A stretch of 64,000 bases of DNA, taken from Arcticimaribacter sp965277835. GTDB lineage: Bacteria > Bacteroidota > Bacteroidia > Flavobacteriales > Flavobacteriaceae. The DNA lies in assembly GCA_965277835.1 (NCBI GenBank), contig OZ255841.1, positions 1,984,001 through 2,048,000 of the forward strand, given 5' to 3'. Under the pieces are notes generated by a model. The model did no database searches. It worked only from the letters and a program-made list of their open reading frames with translations, and was not told where the DNA came from. Position numbers and translations under genes: made by a program. This document shows positions 50,411 through 59,294 of the stretch, piece by piece (position 1 is the stretch's first letter; every line of letters starts with the position of its first letter).

Positions 50411-50635
50411 GTGATTACATTAGATAAAATTGAGAAAGGACAACGCGGAAAAATAATAGAGTTCGATATTAATCTTCTACCCTTAAAATTAATTGAAATG
50501 GGCTGCCTCCCAGGGAATCAAGTGCATTTAGAGCACGTTGCCCCTTTAAAAGACCCCATGTACTTTGTAATAGACGGGTGTCACTTAGCAATACGAAAAG
50601 AAACAGCCAAACACATAACCATAGAACTCGTGTAG
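50411..50635 (+). CDS. feoA: FeoA family ferrous iron transport protein
   Basis: 74-residue SH3-like protein that binds and helps FeoB. The pattern GQRGKIIEFDINLLPLKLIEMGCLPGNQVHLEHVAPLKDPMYFVIDGCHLAIRKETAKHI is the family pattern, given here as three overlapping blocks at about 10-22, 24-44 and 48-70. The start is a GTG (50411). It abuts feoB without a gap. Confidence 0.93.
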   Translation: MITLDKIEKGQRGKIIEFDINLLPLKLIEMGCLPGNQVHLEHVAPLKDPMYFVIDGCHLAIRKETAKHITIELV

Positions 50636-52732
50636 ATGAGTAAGACCATTAATGTTGCTTTGATAGGAAACCCCAATACGGGTAAAACTTCTGTATTTAA
50701 TACATTAACTGGGCTTAACCAAAAAGTAGGGAATTATCCTGGGATTACTGTCGAAAAAAAACAAGGCGTGTGTCGACTCAATAACACAACTAAAGCTCGT
50801 GTAATTGATCTTCCTGGAACCTATAGCCTTAACGCCTCTTCTATAGACGAAAGCGTAGTTATTGAACTATTACTTAATAAAAACGATAAGGACTACCCCG
50901 ATGTAGCCGTAGTAGTTTCGGATATAGAAAACCTAAAACGGAATTTACTTTTATTTACGCAAATCAAAGATTTAGAAATACCAACTTTGCTAGTAATTAA
51001 TATGTCTGACCGTATGTTGAGTAAAGGTATTTCTATTGATATTCCTCTGCTCGAAAAACAGCTAAAAACTAAAATAGCTTTGGTTAGTACTCGAAAAAAT
51101 GAAGGTATTGACACTCTAAAATCATATTTAATAGAGTATCGGGCGTTATCAAAAGAACCTTGTACTGACATAAAAAAAATTGATGATAATTATTTTGAAA
51201 ACCTTCAAAAGGTATTCCCTGGGCAATCGCTCTACAAACTTTGGTTGGTTATTACACAAGACGTAAATTTTGCTAAAATTGAACGCAAAAAAGTGGAAGA
51301 TGCAACTAATTATAAAACACAATCGACAGCCCACTTAAAACGCCTACAACAGAAAGAAACAATTAAACGTTATCAATATATTAACCAATGCTTAAAAGAA
51401 ACGTATTCGGTAAACCTTTCTATTGCAACCGATTATCGTTCTAGGCTCGACCGTATTTTGATTCACCCTTTTTGGGGCTATGTTATTTTCTTTACAATTT
51501 TGTTAGTTATCTTCCAAGCCATTTTCGAATGGAGTAGTATTCCTATGGACTTTATAGACGAAAGTTTTTCTTCTTTAAGTGAGTTTACTAAAGCGACCCT
51601 ACCTTCTGGTTTATTTACCAATTTGTTAGCAGAAGGAATAATAGCTGGGTTAGGGGGTATTGTCATTTTTATACCACAGATAGCTTTCCTTTTCCTCTTT
51701 ATTGCCATACTCGAAGAAACAGGTTATATGAGTAGGGTTGTGTTTTTAATGGACAGAAGTCTTCGAAAATATGGACTAAGCGGAAAGAGTGTAATCCCCT
51801 TAATTTCGGGGACAGCGTGTGCTATTCCTGCAGTTATGGCAACACGAAATATTGAAAACTGGAAAGAACGTTTAATTACAATTTTGGTTACTCCTTTTAC
51901 AACCTGCTCTGCTCGTTTACCAGTTTACTTAATTTTAATTTCTCTAGTAATCCCCCAAGGCACATTTTTAGGAATGGGGTATCAAGGGTTAACTCTAATG
52001 GGGCTTTATTTATTAGGATTTGCTATGGCATTAATATCAGCATCGTTGCTAAATAAAATACTTAAAATTCGATCGAGAACTTATTTTTTAATTGAAATGC
52101 CCAATTATAAATTACCATTATTTAAAAATGTAGTTATAACGGTTTTCGAAAAAACTAAATCGTTTGTAGTTGAAGCAGGACGAATTATTTTGGCTATATC
52201 TATTCTACTTTGGTTAATGGCTTCTTTTAGTCCTAGAAAAGAATTTAAGCAAGCAGAAGAAATTATAAAATCTCAAGTTGCTAATAAGTCATTATCTGAA
52301 GAAGAACTAACTAACAAAATTGCAGCATTTAAGTTAGAGCATTCTTTTATTGGAATTTTAGGGAAAAGTATTGAACCTGTTATAACACCTTTGGGCTTTG
52401 ACTGGAAAATAGGAATTGCTTTAATTAGTTCTTTTGCGGCTCGCGAAGTTTTTGTAGGCACTTTGGCAACCATTTATAGTGTGGGTAACGATAGAGAAGA
52501 AACAATTAAAACACGAATGGCGGGCGAGGTCAAATCAAACGGAGCATTATTATTTAATTTACCTACAGGAATATCGTTAATGCTATTTTATGCTTTTGCA
52601 ATGCAATGTATGAGTACTTTAGCAATAGTTAAAAAAGAAACTAATAGTTGGAAATGGCCTATGATACAGCTTTTTAGTATGACATTAATTGCTTATTTTT
52701 CTGCTTTAATTGCGTATCAAATTTTAGTTTAA
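50636..52732 (+). CDS. feoB: Ferrous iron transporter FeoB
   Basis: 698 residues. Cytosolic G domain with G1 GNPNTGKT (11-18), G3 DLPGTYSLN, G4-like NMSD, a helical linker (about 175-260), then the membrane part with two Gate motifs around RVVFLMDRSLRKYGLSGKS and VTPFTTCSARLPVYL. FAAREVFVGTLA lies near the end. Imports Fe2+ across the inner membrane. It overlaps the following small gene by one base (TAATG). Confidence 0.96.
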   Translation: MSKTINVALIGNPNTGKTSVFNTLTGLNQKVGNYPGITVEKKQGVCRLNNTTKARVIDLPGTYSLNASSIDESVVIELLLNKNDKDYPDVAVVVSDIENLKRNLLLFTQIKDLEIPTLLVINMSDRMLSKGISIDIPLLEKQLKTKIALVSTRKNEGIDTLKSYLIEYRALSKEPCTDIKKIDDNYFENLQKVFPGQSLYKLWLVITQDVNFAKIERKKVEDATNYKTQSTAHLKRLQQKETIKRYQYINQCLKETYSVNLSIATDYRSRLDRILIHPFWGYVIFFTILLVIFQAIFEWSSIPMDFIDESFSSLSEFTKATLPSGLFTNLLAEGIIAGLGGIVIFIPQIAFLFLFIAILEETGYMSRVVFLMDRSLRKYGLSGKSVIPLISGTACAIPAVMATRNIENWKERLITILVTPFTTCSARLPVYLILISLVIPQGTFLGMGYQGLTLMGLYLLGFAMALISASLLNKILKIRSRTYFLIEMPNYKLPLFKNVVITVFEKTKSFVVEAGRIILAISILLWLMASFSPRKEFKQAEEIIKSQVANKSLSEEELTNKIAAFKLEHSFIGILGKSIEPVITPLGFDWKIGIALISSFAAREVFVGTLATIYSVGNDREETIKTRMAGEVKSNGALLFNLPTGISLMLFYAFAMQCMSTLAIVKKETNSWKWPMIQLFSMTLIAYFSALIAYQILV

Positions 52733-52854
52733 TGGAAACCGTTCAAATTTTATTAGTGGCTATTGCTGGGATTTTATCAGTTCGTTTTCTATATAAAAAA
52801 TTCTTTGCCAAAAAAACAGATAAAAAATGTGGGACAGACTGCGGGTGTAATTAG
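52732..52854 (+). CDS. FeoB-associated Cys-rich small membrane protein
   Basis: A 40-codon ORF starting inside the feoB stop (TAATG). It has one membrane helix (about 3-20, METVQILLVAIAGILSVRFL) and a cytosolic basic tail ending KKCGTDCGCN. Three Cys in the last eight residues match the FeoB-associated Cys-rich family, which often takes the third place in feo operons where FeoC is missing. Probably handles iron at the cytosolic exit of FeoB. Confidence 0.85.
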   Translation: METVQILLVAIAGILSVRFLYKKFFAKKTDKKCGTDCGCN

Positions 52855-52859
52855 CAGGC

Positions 52860-54152
52860 TTAGTTTTTCATTAGACTTTCTATCTCTTCAACTTCAATAG
52901 GAATATTATGCATCAAGTTAATAGGTTCTCCGTTAGCTTGAATTACCACATCGTCTTCTAAGCGAATGCCAAAACCTTCCTCGGGGATATAAATACCAGG
53001 CTCTACTGTAAAGACCATATTGGCTTCCATTGGCAAATGTAAAAGCCCGTAATCGTGAGTATCTAAGCCTATATGGTGAGACGTTCCGTGCATAAAATAT
53101 TTTTTATAGGCAGGGTAATCAGGTTTTTCATTTTTAATATCGGTAGTATCTATCAGCCCTAAACGCAGTAGTTCTGAAGTCATTATTTTTCCAACCTCAA
53201 TATGATATTCTTTCCAAATAGTACCAGGAACTAAAAGTTTAGTAGCTTCTTTTTTTACACGGAGTACGGCATTATATACTGCTTTTTGTCTTTCGGTATA
53301 AACCCCAGAAACAGGAATAGTCCGTGTTAAATCACTAGCATAATTTCCGTATTCTGCTCCTGCATCAATCAAAATTAAGTCTCCCGCTTTGCACTGCATA
53401 TTATTTTCGGTATAATGAAGTGTATTGGCATTTTTACCAGAGGCAACAATAGGAGTGTATGCAAATCCTTTGGAGCGATTTCGCAAAAACTCATGAACTA
53501 GCTCTGCTTCAATTTCATATTCCCAAACATTAGGTTTTATAAACTTTAAAAGCCTACGAATGCCTTTTTCGGTAATATTACAAGCCGTTTGGATTTGCTC
53601 AATTTCTTCTGAAGATTTTACCGAACGCAACTTTTGTAGAATAGGGTTGCTTTTGGCAACGCCATGCGCAGGATAATTTTCTTTACATTTTTTTATAAAT
53701 CTATCTTCTCGTGTTTCTGTTTCTACGGCTTGGCGATAATGTTCGTTAGTGTTAAAATAAAACGTGTTATTATGTGTACTCAGCTCTTTTAAAACACGAT
53801 CAAACTCTTGAATCCAAAATACAGTTTTAATTCCCGAACGATTTGTTGCTTGTTCTTTAGTTAATTTTGCACCTTCCCATACCGCTATATGATCATTGGT
53901 TTCTCGTACAAAAAGAACTTCGCGCATATTCAAATCGGGGGCATCTGGAAAAAGCAGCAAAATTGTTTCTTCTTGGTCAATTCCTGTCAAATAAAATATA
54001 TCTCGATGTTGCTGAAAAGGTAATGTAGAGTCTGCACTTATGGGATAAGTATCATTAGAGTTAAAAACAGCAATACTTTTTGGCTCCATTTTATCCATAA
54101 AAGCGTTACGCGTATTATTATAAAAAACCGAAGGTAGAGGTTGATATCGCAT
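52860..54152 (-). CDS. Xaa-Pro aminopeptidase (M24B)
   Basis: Cuts the first residue from X-Pro peptides. Start at ATG 54152 (MRYQPLPSVFYNNTRNAFMD); the frame continues 26 codons upstream but without similarity. 430 residues: N-terminal creatinase-like domain, then the pita-bread catalytic domain. Metal ligands: DAGAEYGNYASDLTRT (two Asp), HGTSHHIGLDTHD (His), EPGIYIPEEG (Glu) and LEDDVVI (Glu). It may help with proline or hydroxyproline peptides alongside the 42-47 kb operon, though unlinked. Confidence 0.94.
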   Translation of the reverse strand: MRYQPLPSVFYNNTRNAFMDKMEPKSIAVFNSNDTYPISADSTLPFQQHRDIFYLTGIDQEETILLLFPDAPDLNMREVLFVRETNDHIAVWEGAKLTKEQATNRSGIKTVFWIQEFDRVLKELSTHNNTFYFNTNEHYRQAVETETREDRFIKKCKENYPAHGVAKSNPILQKLRSVKSSEEIEQIQTACNITEKGIRRLLKFIKPNVWEYEIEAELVHEFLRNRSKGFAYTPIVASGKNANTLHYTENNMQCKAGDLILIDAGAEYGNYASDLTRTIPVSGVYTERQKAVYNAVLRVKKEATKLLVPGTIWKEYHIEVGKIMTSELLRLGLIDTTDIKNEKPDYPAYKKYFMHGTSHHIGLDTHDYGLLHLPMEANMVFTVEPGIYIPEEGFGIRLEDDVVIQANGEPINLMHNIPIEVEEIESLMKN

Positions 54153-54277
54153 AATTAGGTCTATTATTTCTCGTAAAGATAAAAATTTGAATGGGAAAAC
54201 CATCTTCAAAATCGTTGTGCATTTATGCAACTAATTTATAATTCAGAGTATAATCTATTATCTTTGCATTGTAGTTT

Positions 54278-55363
54278 ATGAAAAACGAAGAGCGTTTTAT
54301 TGAAACCAAAAGAATAGAAGTTGAAGGGTCATCGCACTGGGAGGCTCCGAGTAATATTGCTTTAGTTAAATACTGGGGAAAGTACGGGGCTCAATACCCA
54401 CAAAACCCTTCTTTAAGTTTTACATTGTCGAAATGTGTAACCCAAACTTTAATTAGTTTTAAACCTAAGCCGAGTTTAAATAACAATTTTTCGTTTTCGT
54501 TTAAGTTCGAAGGAAAAACAACCCCTAGCTTTTATCCTAAAATAGAGACTTTTTTAAAGCGAATAGACCCTTATGTCCCTTTTGTAAAAAATCATCATTT
54601 AGATATTGAGAGTTCTAATTCATTCCCTCATAGCAGTGGTATAGCTTCATCTGCCTCTGGTATGGCTGCATTGGCATTGGCAATTATGGATATAGAAAGA
54701 ATGGGTAATCCGAATATGTCGGAATCTTATTTTTTGCAAAAATCATCGTTCTTGGCACGTTTAGGTTCGGGGAGCGCGGCCAGAAGTATAGAAGGACCTC
54801 TTGTGGTTTGGGGGGCTTGTAAAAATTTTAAGAATAGCTCAAACCTATATGGAGTTAAAATAGAGGCAAAGGTAAATTCAATTTTCGAAGAGTATCAAGA
54901 CACCATTTTATTGATAGACAAAGGTCAAAAAAAAGTTAGTAGCACTCTAGGACATGATTTGATGAATAACCACCCTTATGCTCCTATTCGATTTAAACAA
55001 GCGTATGAGAATGTGAGTAAATTGAGCTCTTTTTTAGAGACAGGAGATATAGAAGCGTTTATTTATTTGGTTGAGTCAGAGGCTCTAACGCTTCACGCAT
55101 TGATGATGGCGTCTAATCCATATTTTGTTTTAATGCAACCTAACACGCTTGAAGTCTTACAAAAAGTTTGGAATTTTAGGACAGAAACCAAAGTCCCTTT
55201 GTGCTTTACTTTAGATGCTGGAGCTAATGTTCATTTACTCTATCCTAAGTCAGAAAAAGAGGTAGTTTTAAAGTTTATTCAAGAAGAATTAATTGTATAT
55301 TGTCAAGGTAAACAATATATTGAAGATCAGGTTGGTATTGGATCTAAAAAAATAACGTTTTAA
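54278..55363 (+). CDS. mvaD: Diphosphomevalonate decarboxylase
   Basis: Forms isopentenyl diphosphate from mevalonate diphosphate. 361-residue GHMP-fold enzyme: SNIALVKYWGKYGAQYPQNPS (about 27-47) is the family start, and SSNSFPHSSGIASSASGMAAL contains the ATP loop. FLARLGSGSAARSIEGPLVVWG has the catalytic-Asp region (here E-G-P), and LDAGANVHLLYP lies near the end. It leads the mevalonate block and is followed by a GHMP kinase 6 bp later. Confidence 0.93.
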   Translation: MKNEERFIETKRIEVEGSSHWEAPSNIALVKYWGKYGAQYPQNPSLSFTLSKCVTQTLISFKPKPSLNNNFSFSFKFEGKTTPSFYPKIETFLKRIDPYVPFVKNHHLDIESSNSFPHSSGIASSASGMAALALAIMDIERMGNPNMSESYFLQKSSFLARLGSGSAARSIEGPLVVWGACKNFKNSSNLYGVKIEAKVNSIFEEYQDTILLIDKGQKKVSSTLGHDLMNNHPYAPIRFKQAYENVSKLSSFLETGDIEAFIYLVESEALTLHALMMASNPYFVLMQPNTLEVLQKVWNFRTETKVPLCFTLDAGANVHLLYPKSEKEVVLKFIQEELIVYCQGKQYIEDQVGIGSKKITF

Positions 55364-55369
55364 GTATTT

Positions 55370-56293
55370 ATGAAAGCCCCTTTATTTTACGCTAAAATTC
55401 TACTCTTTGGAGAGTATGGGATTATAAAAAATTCAAAAGCCTTATCAATACCTTATAACTATTATAGAGGAGGGCTTAAAGTTTCAAAAGATATTTCAAC
55501 ACGCAATTCGCATGAAAAATTAGTTTCTTTTTGCGATTATTTAAAAACTATTCCAAACTCAATAGTATCGTTTGACTGGGAAAAACTAAATAATGACCTT
55601 TCTAAGGGAATGTATTTTGATAGTAGTATTCCTCAAGGGTATGGCATAGGTAGTAGTGGTGCTTTAGTAGCTTCTATATATGACCAGTATGCGTTAAATA
55701 AAATTACGGTACTCGAAAACTTAACAAAAGAAAAACTACAACATCTCAAAATTATTTTTGCAGAAATGGAATCTTTTTTTCATGGCAAATCTTCGGGCTT
55801 AGATCCCTTAAATAGTTATTTGAGCTTGCCTATTTTAGTTAACTCAAAAAGTAATATTGAACCTACAGGAATCCCGTCTCAAAACCTTGAAGGCAAAGGC
55901 GCTGTATTTTTGCTTGATAGTGAAACGGTAGGCGAAACCGCACCAATGGTTTCGATATTTATGGAAAACATGAAGCAAGAACCATTTAGAAAAATGATGA
56001 AAGATCAATTTATCAATTATACAGATGCTTGTATAGATGACTTTTTAAGTGGCAATTTGAATTCTTTATTTACCAACATAAAACAATTATCTCATTTGGT
56101 TTTACATAACTTTAAACCTATGATTCCAAAGGGACTTCATAAAATTTGGGAACAAGGGATTGAAACTAATGATTATTATTTAAAACTTTGTGGGTCTGGT
56201 GGTGGAGGTTATATTTTGGGCTTTACCGAAGATTTTAATAAAACCAAAAGAATACTGAAAGACTATAGACTAGAGGTTGTTTATAATTTTTAG
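55370..56293 (+). CDS. GHMP kinase, probable mevalonate kinase
   Basis: 307 residues. KILLFGEYGIIKNSKALSIP (about 9-28) is the substrate-side GHMP motif, GYGIGSSGALVASIYDQY (about 90-107) the ATP-binding motif 2, and LCGSGGGGYILGF the C-terminal motif 3. Placement after mvaD and before a prenyltransferase supports mevalonate kinase; phosphomevalonate kinase is the other possibility. It ends 5 bp before the UbiA gene. Confidence 0.88.
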   Translation: MKAPLFYAKILLFGEYGIIKNSKALSIPYNYYRGGLKVSKDISTRNSHEKLVSFCDYLKTIPNSIVSFDWEKLNNDLSKGMYFDSSIPQGYGIGSSGALVASIYDQYALNKITVLENLTKEKLQHLKIIFAEMESFFHGKSSGLDPLNSYLSLPILVNSKSNIEPTGIPSQNLEGKGAVFLLDSETVGETAPMVSIFMENMKQEPFRKMMKDQFINYTDACIDDFLSGNLNSLFTNIKQLSHLVLHNFKPMIPKGLHKIWEQGIETNDYYLKLCGSGGGGYILGFTEDFNKTKRILKDYRLEVVYNF

Positions 56294-56298
56294 AAAAT

Positions 56299-57201
56299 AT
56301 GCTTTTTGAAAAGCGGGAAATAAAGAAAATTATATTTCGGTTATTCGCCCTTTTTGCTTCTGTTCGTGGGTATATCATCCTTACTCTTATTGCTGCTCAA
56401 TATCTAAGTGCGCGTTATATTTTTGCTCCACAGCGGTCGTGGAAAGATATTATTTTTGACACTAATTTATTTCTATTAGTACTTGCAACCTCTCTTGCGA
56501 TTGCAGGCGGATATATAATTAATAATTTTTATGACGCTGAAAAAGATAGAATTAACAGACCATATAAATATGCTTTGGAACACCAACTTTCTGTTTTTGA
56601 GCAATTATTTTCTTATTTTTTATTGAATATAGCGTCTGTTTTTTTAGCTGCATGGGTGTCCCTAAGAACAGTACCTTTTTTTATTAGCTATATTGTCGGT
56701 ATTTGGCTCTATAGTCATTTATTAAAAAAACAATTTTGGGCAAGTAACCTCTTTGTATCTTTATTAGCAATTGTACCTTTTTTTGCCATAACACTTTATT
56801 TTAGAAATTTTTCGAGCCTCATTTTTTATCACGCTGCGTTTTTGTTTTTAGTTATTTTGACTAGAGATTTTTTAAAGGATTTACAAAATTTCAAAGGCGA
56901 TTGGGTAAGACAATACAAAACGAGTGCTGTTGTTTTTGGCGAAAAAGTCACAAAACGAATAATTACAGTATTGCTATTTCTTACACTTATCCCAATTCAA
57001 TTAATTCTTCTTGAGAAAGAACATATCGGGAGTATGTATTATTATTATATAACCGCAATACCTTTTTTATTTATTATCTTATTAGTCTTGTGGAATTCTC
57101 CAACTCAAAAGACGTATCTTTGGCTGCATAATTTATTAAAACTTCTTATTCTGACAGGGGTGGCGAGTATTATACTTGTCCGGTTTCCGCTTTCGGTATA
57201 A
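56299..57201 (+). CDS. UbiA family prenyltransferase (GGGP transferase-like)
   Basis: 300 residues with about eight to nine membrane helices. The two Asp-rich motifs of the UbiA fold are visible: NNFYDAEKDRINRP (about 75-88) and DFLKDLQNFKGDW (about 193-205). In flavobacteria this position is usually annotated as geranylgeranylglycerol-phosphate geranylgeranyltransferase; the acceptor is not certain. Direct linkage to mevalonate genes supports use of a long isoprenoid diphosphate. Confidence 0.85.
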   Translation: MLFEKREIKKIIFRLFALFASVRGYIILTLIAAQYLSARYIFAPQRSWKDIIFDTNLFLLVLATSLAIAGGYIINNFYDAEKDRINRPYKYALEHQLSVFEQLFSYFLLNIASVFLAAWVSLRTVPFFISYIVGIWLYSHLLKKQFWASNLFVSLLAIVPFFAITLYFRNFSSLIFYHAAFLFLVILTRDFLKDLQNFKGDWVRQYKTSAVVFGEKVTKRIITVLLFLTLIPIQLILLEKEHIGSMYYYYITAIPFLFIILLVLWNSPTQKTYLWLHNLLKLLILTGVASIILVRFPLSV

Positions 57202-57218
57202 AGTAATTTTCACATACT

Positions 57219-57968
57219 ATGAATTCAAAGTCAGATACTCCTTCGAAGAAACCGTCTAATACAACTCGACTAAATAAATTTATTGCTAATTCGGGAGTTT
57301 GTTCTCGCCGCGAAGCCGATATGTTTATCTCTATGGGTATGGTTAAAATTAACGGTAAAATTGTTACAGCAATGGGTTATCAAGTGCAACCAGGTGATGA
57401 TGTAAGGTATGACGGTAGGAGGATAACACCAGATAAACCAGCCTATGTTTTGTTGAATAAGCCTAAAGGCTATTTAGCCTCGGTTAAAAAAGGGAATTAT
57501 AAAAAAGATGTTCTCGAGTTAGTTAATAACGCGACCTCTTATCGAATTGACCCCATAAATGCTATGGATAGAACTACCACAGGGTTATTATTATTTACGA
57601 ATGACGTTGATCTTAGGACAAAATTGAAAAACTTAAAACAAGGAATTCATAAAGTTTTTCAGGTGGTATTAGATAAGAATCTTGCTCAAGAAGATTTAGA
57701 AAAAATTAGAGGGGGTATTGTAATTGACAAGTTTAATAAAATTGAAGTTGATGATATTAGCTTTATTAAAGGGGAAGCAAAACGAAAAGTAGGCGTTGAA
57801 ATAACTACAGAATTTCATCGTGCAGTTTTTCTTATTTTCGAAAAGCTAGGTTATAAAGTTGAACAAGTTGATAGAGTAGTCTTTGCTCATTTGACTAAGA
57901 AAAATTTACTTCGTGGTCGATGGCGACACCTTAACGAGAGAGAAGTTAATTTATTTAAAATGATGTAA
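57219..57968 (+). CDS. RsuA/RluB/RluE family pseudouridine synthase
   Basis: 249 residues: N-terminal S4 domain (RLNKFIANSGVCSRREADMF, about 17-36), then the catalytic domain with the Asp in NAMDRTTTGLLLFTND and the ending FAHLTKKNLLRGRWRHLNEREV. Modifies a uridine of 23S (RluB type) or 16S rRNA. A basic Ser/Lys-rich N-terminal tail (about 1-15) is typical of Bacteroidota. It ends inside the last codons of the convergent mannosyltransferase-like gene (18-bp overlap). Confidence 0.92.
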   Translation: MNSKSDTPSKKPSNTTRLNKFIANSGVCSRREADMFISMGMVKINGKIVTAMGYQVQPGDDVRYDGRRITPDKPAYVLLNKPKGYLASVKKGNYKKDVLELVNNATSYRIDPINAMDRTTTGLLLFTNDVDLRTKLKNLKQGIHKVFQVVLDKNLAQEDLEKIRGGIVIDKFNKIEVDDISFIKGEAKRKVGVEITTEFHRAVFLIFEKLGYKVEQVDRVVFAHLTKKNLLRGRWRHLNEREVNLFKMM

Positions 57969-59294
57969 TAGGCTTTTTCGCGAAATTAGTTCGTATAAAA
58001 AGACACCGTAAATTATAAAATATTCAATTCCAATAAGTAAATAATTTTCTTTGAAGTCACTGTTTCCGTATGCCGAATAACTAAAAATAGCTAAGGCACT
58101 CCAAATTAATGGGTACGTATAATGTGTAAACATACTAAGGGCTACTAATGTGATTATATACCATGGATGAATGGTTGTCGAAATAAAGAAATAGCAACTT
58201 AGAACTAATAACATGCCGCTAACTACCATTTTAGGCGTTTTGTTTTTTCGGATAAAACTAAAAGCAGCGATTATACCTAAAATAATATAGGGCGACACTT
58301 TACCTAATTGCCGAATAATATTATATCCTTTTATTTCATATCCAATCTCTCGAATTAAATAGTATATACTGGCATTAAATTCAAAGCGATTGAACCAAAG
58401 GTTTATTGTGTTTAGATAATTATTTATGTTGTTTTCATTTATAAAAAAAGGAAAGAAAAATATAACAGAAAAGAGTATGCATAGAAACGCAAACGTTAAA
58501 CTTTTTACTGGTTTTAAATAACGCCACAATATAGGTAAGAGAATTAACGGAATGAGCTTTGTGGCAATCGAGGCCGCCATTGCCACAGATGACCATTTTA
58601 AGTTCTGGGTGCGAAAAATTAAATATAGTCCTAACAATAAGAAAAATATCATAAACCCTTCCCAATGTAAATTACCAGTAAGTTCAATAATGACAAGAGG
58701 GTTTAAAAAATAGAATGCTATTTTTTCTTTTGGGAGGTTAAAAACACCCAGTAATTTAATTCCTAACCAAAAGATTCCGACATCTGCTAGGATTAATAAA
58801 AACCGAATTGAAATGATATTCCCAAGAATTGAATCACCAGCAATTAAATAAGAAATGTAAAACCCCAATTGGTTTAACGGGGGATAATTAGAATGATTCT
58901 CTGCACTTAGTCCTCCCATACCATTATAAAGTTCTTGGCTAAACGCATTGGAGAATATATTTGACTGAATTAAAATATCGGGAATACTCGTATACGGGCT
59001 TAAGCCTTTTGAAAGAAGCATGCCATCCCAAATGAATCGAAAAAAATCTTGGGATAATAGCGGTGTTGCTCCAATTAAAATTATTCTAAAAAGAAGACCC
59101 AGCCCTAAAATTTGTTTTAGAGATAGTCTTCTCAGATAAAGTAAGTAGCAGCCTAAAAAAAGGAGTATATATACTGAAATCAAAACAGAACTATGAGTTC
59201 TATCTACAGTATAGCCTAAGAACCAAAACCCACAGAGACAAGCAAAAATTAATAGAACTTCGAGAATTTTAAAAAAAGTTCTCTTGTTAATCAT
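57951..59294 (-). CDS. Polytopic glycosyltransferase (GT-C, mannosyltransferase-like)
   Basis: 447 residues with about ten to twelve membrane helices. LFRIILIGATPLLSQDFFRFIWDG has the Asp-rich first loop (QDFFRFIWD) of GT-C enzymes, and SAENHSNYPPLNQLGFY follows. Uses a lipid-linked sugar on the outer face of the membrane. Start overlaps the stop of the neighbouring GT2 gene by one base. Confidence 0.82.
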   Translation of the reverse strand: MINKRTFFKILEVLLIFACLCGFWFLGYTVDRTHSSVLISVYILLFLGCYLLYLRRLSLKQILGLGLLFRIILIGATPLLSQDFFRFIWDGMLLSKGLSPYTSIPDILIQSNIFSNAFSQELYNGMGGLSAENHSNYPPLNQLGFYISYLIAGDSILGNIISIRFLLILADVGIFWLGIKLLGVFNLPKEKIAFYFLNPLVIIELTGNLHWEGFMIFFLLLGLYLIFRTQNLKWSSVAMAASIATKLIPLILLPILWRYLKPVKSLTFAFLCILFSVIFFFPFFINENNINNYLNTINLWFNRFEFNASIYYLIREIGYEIKGYNIIRQLGKVSPYIILGIIAAFSFIRKNKTPKMVVSGMLLVLSCYFFISTTIHPWYIITLVALSMFTHYTYPLIWSALAIFSYSAYGNSDFKENYLLIGIEYFIIYGVFLYELISRKSLLHHFK

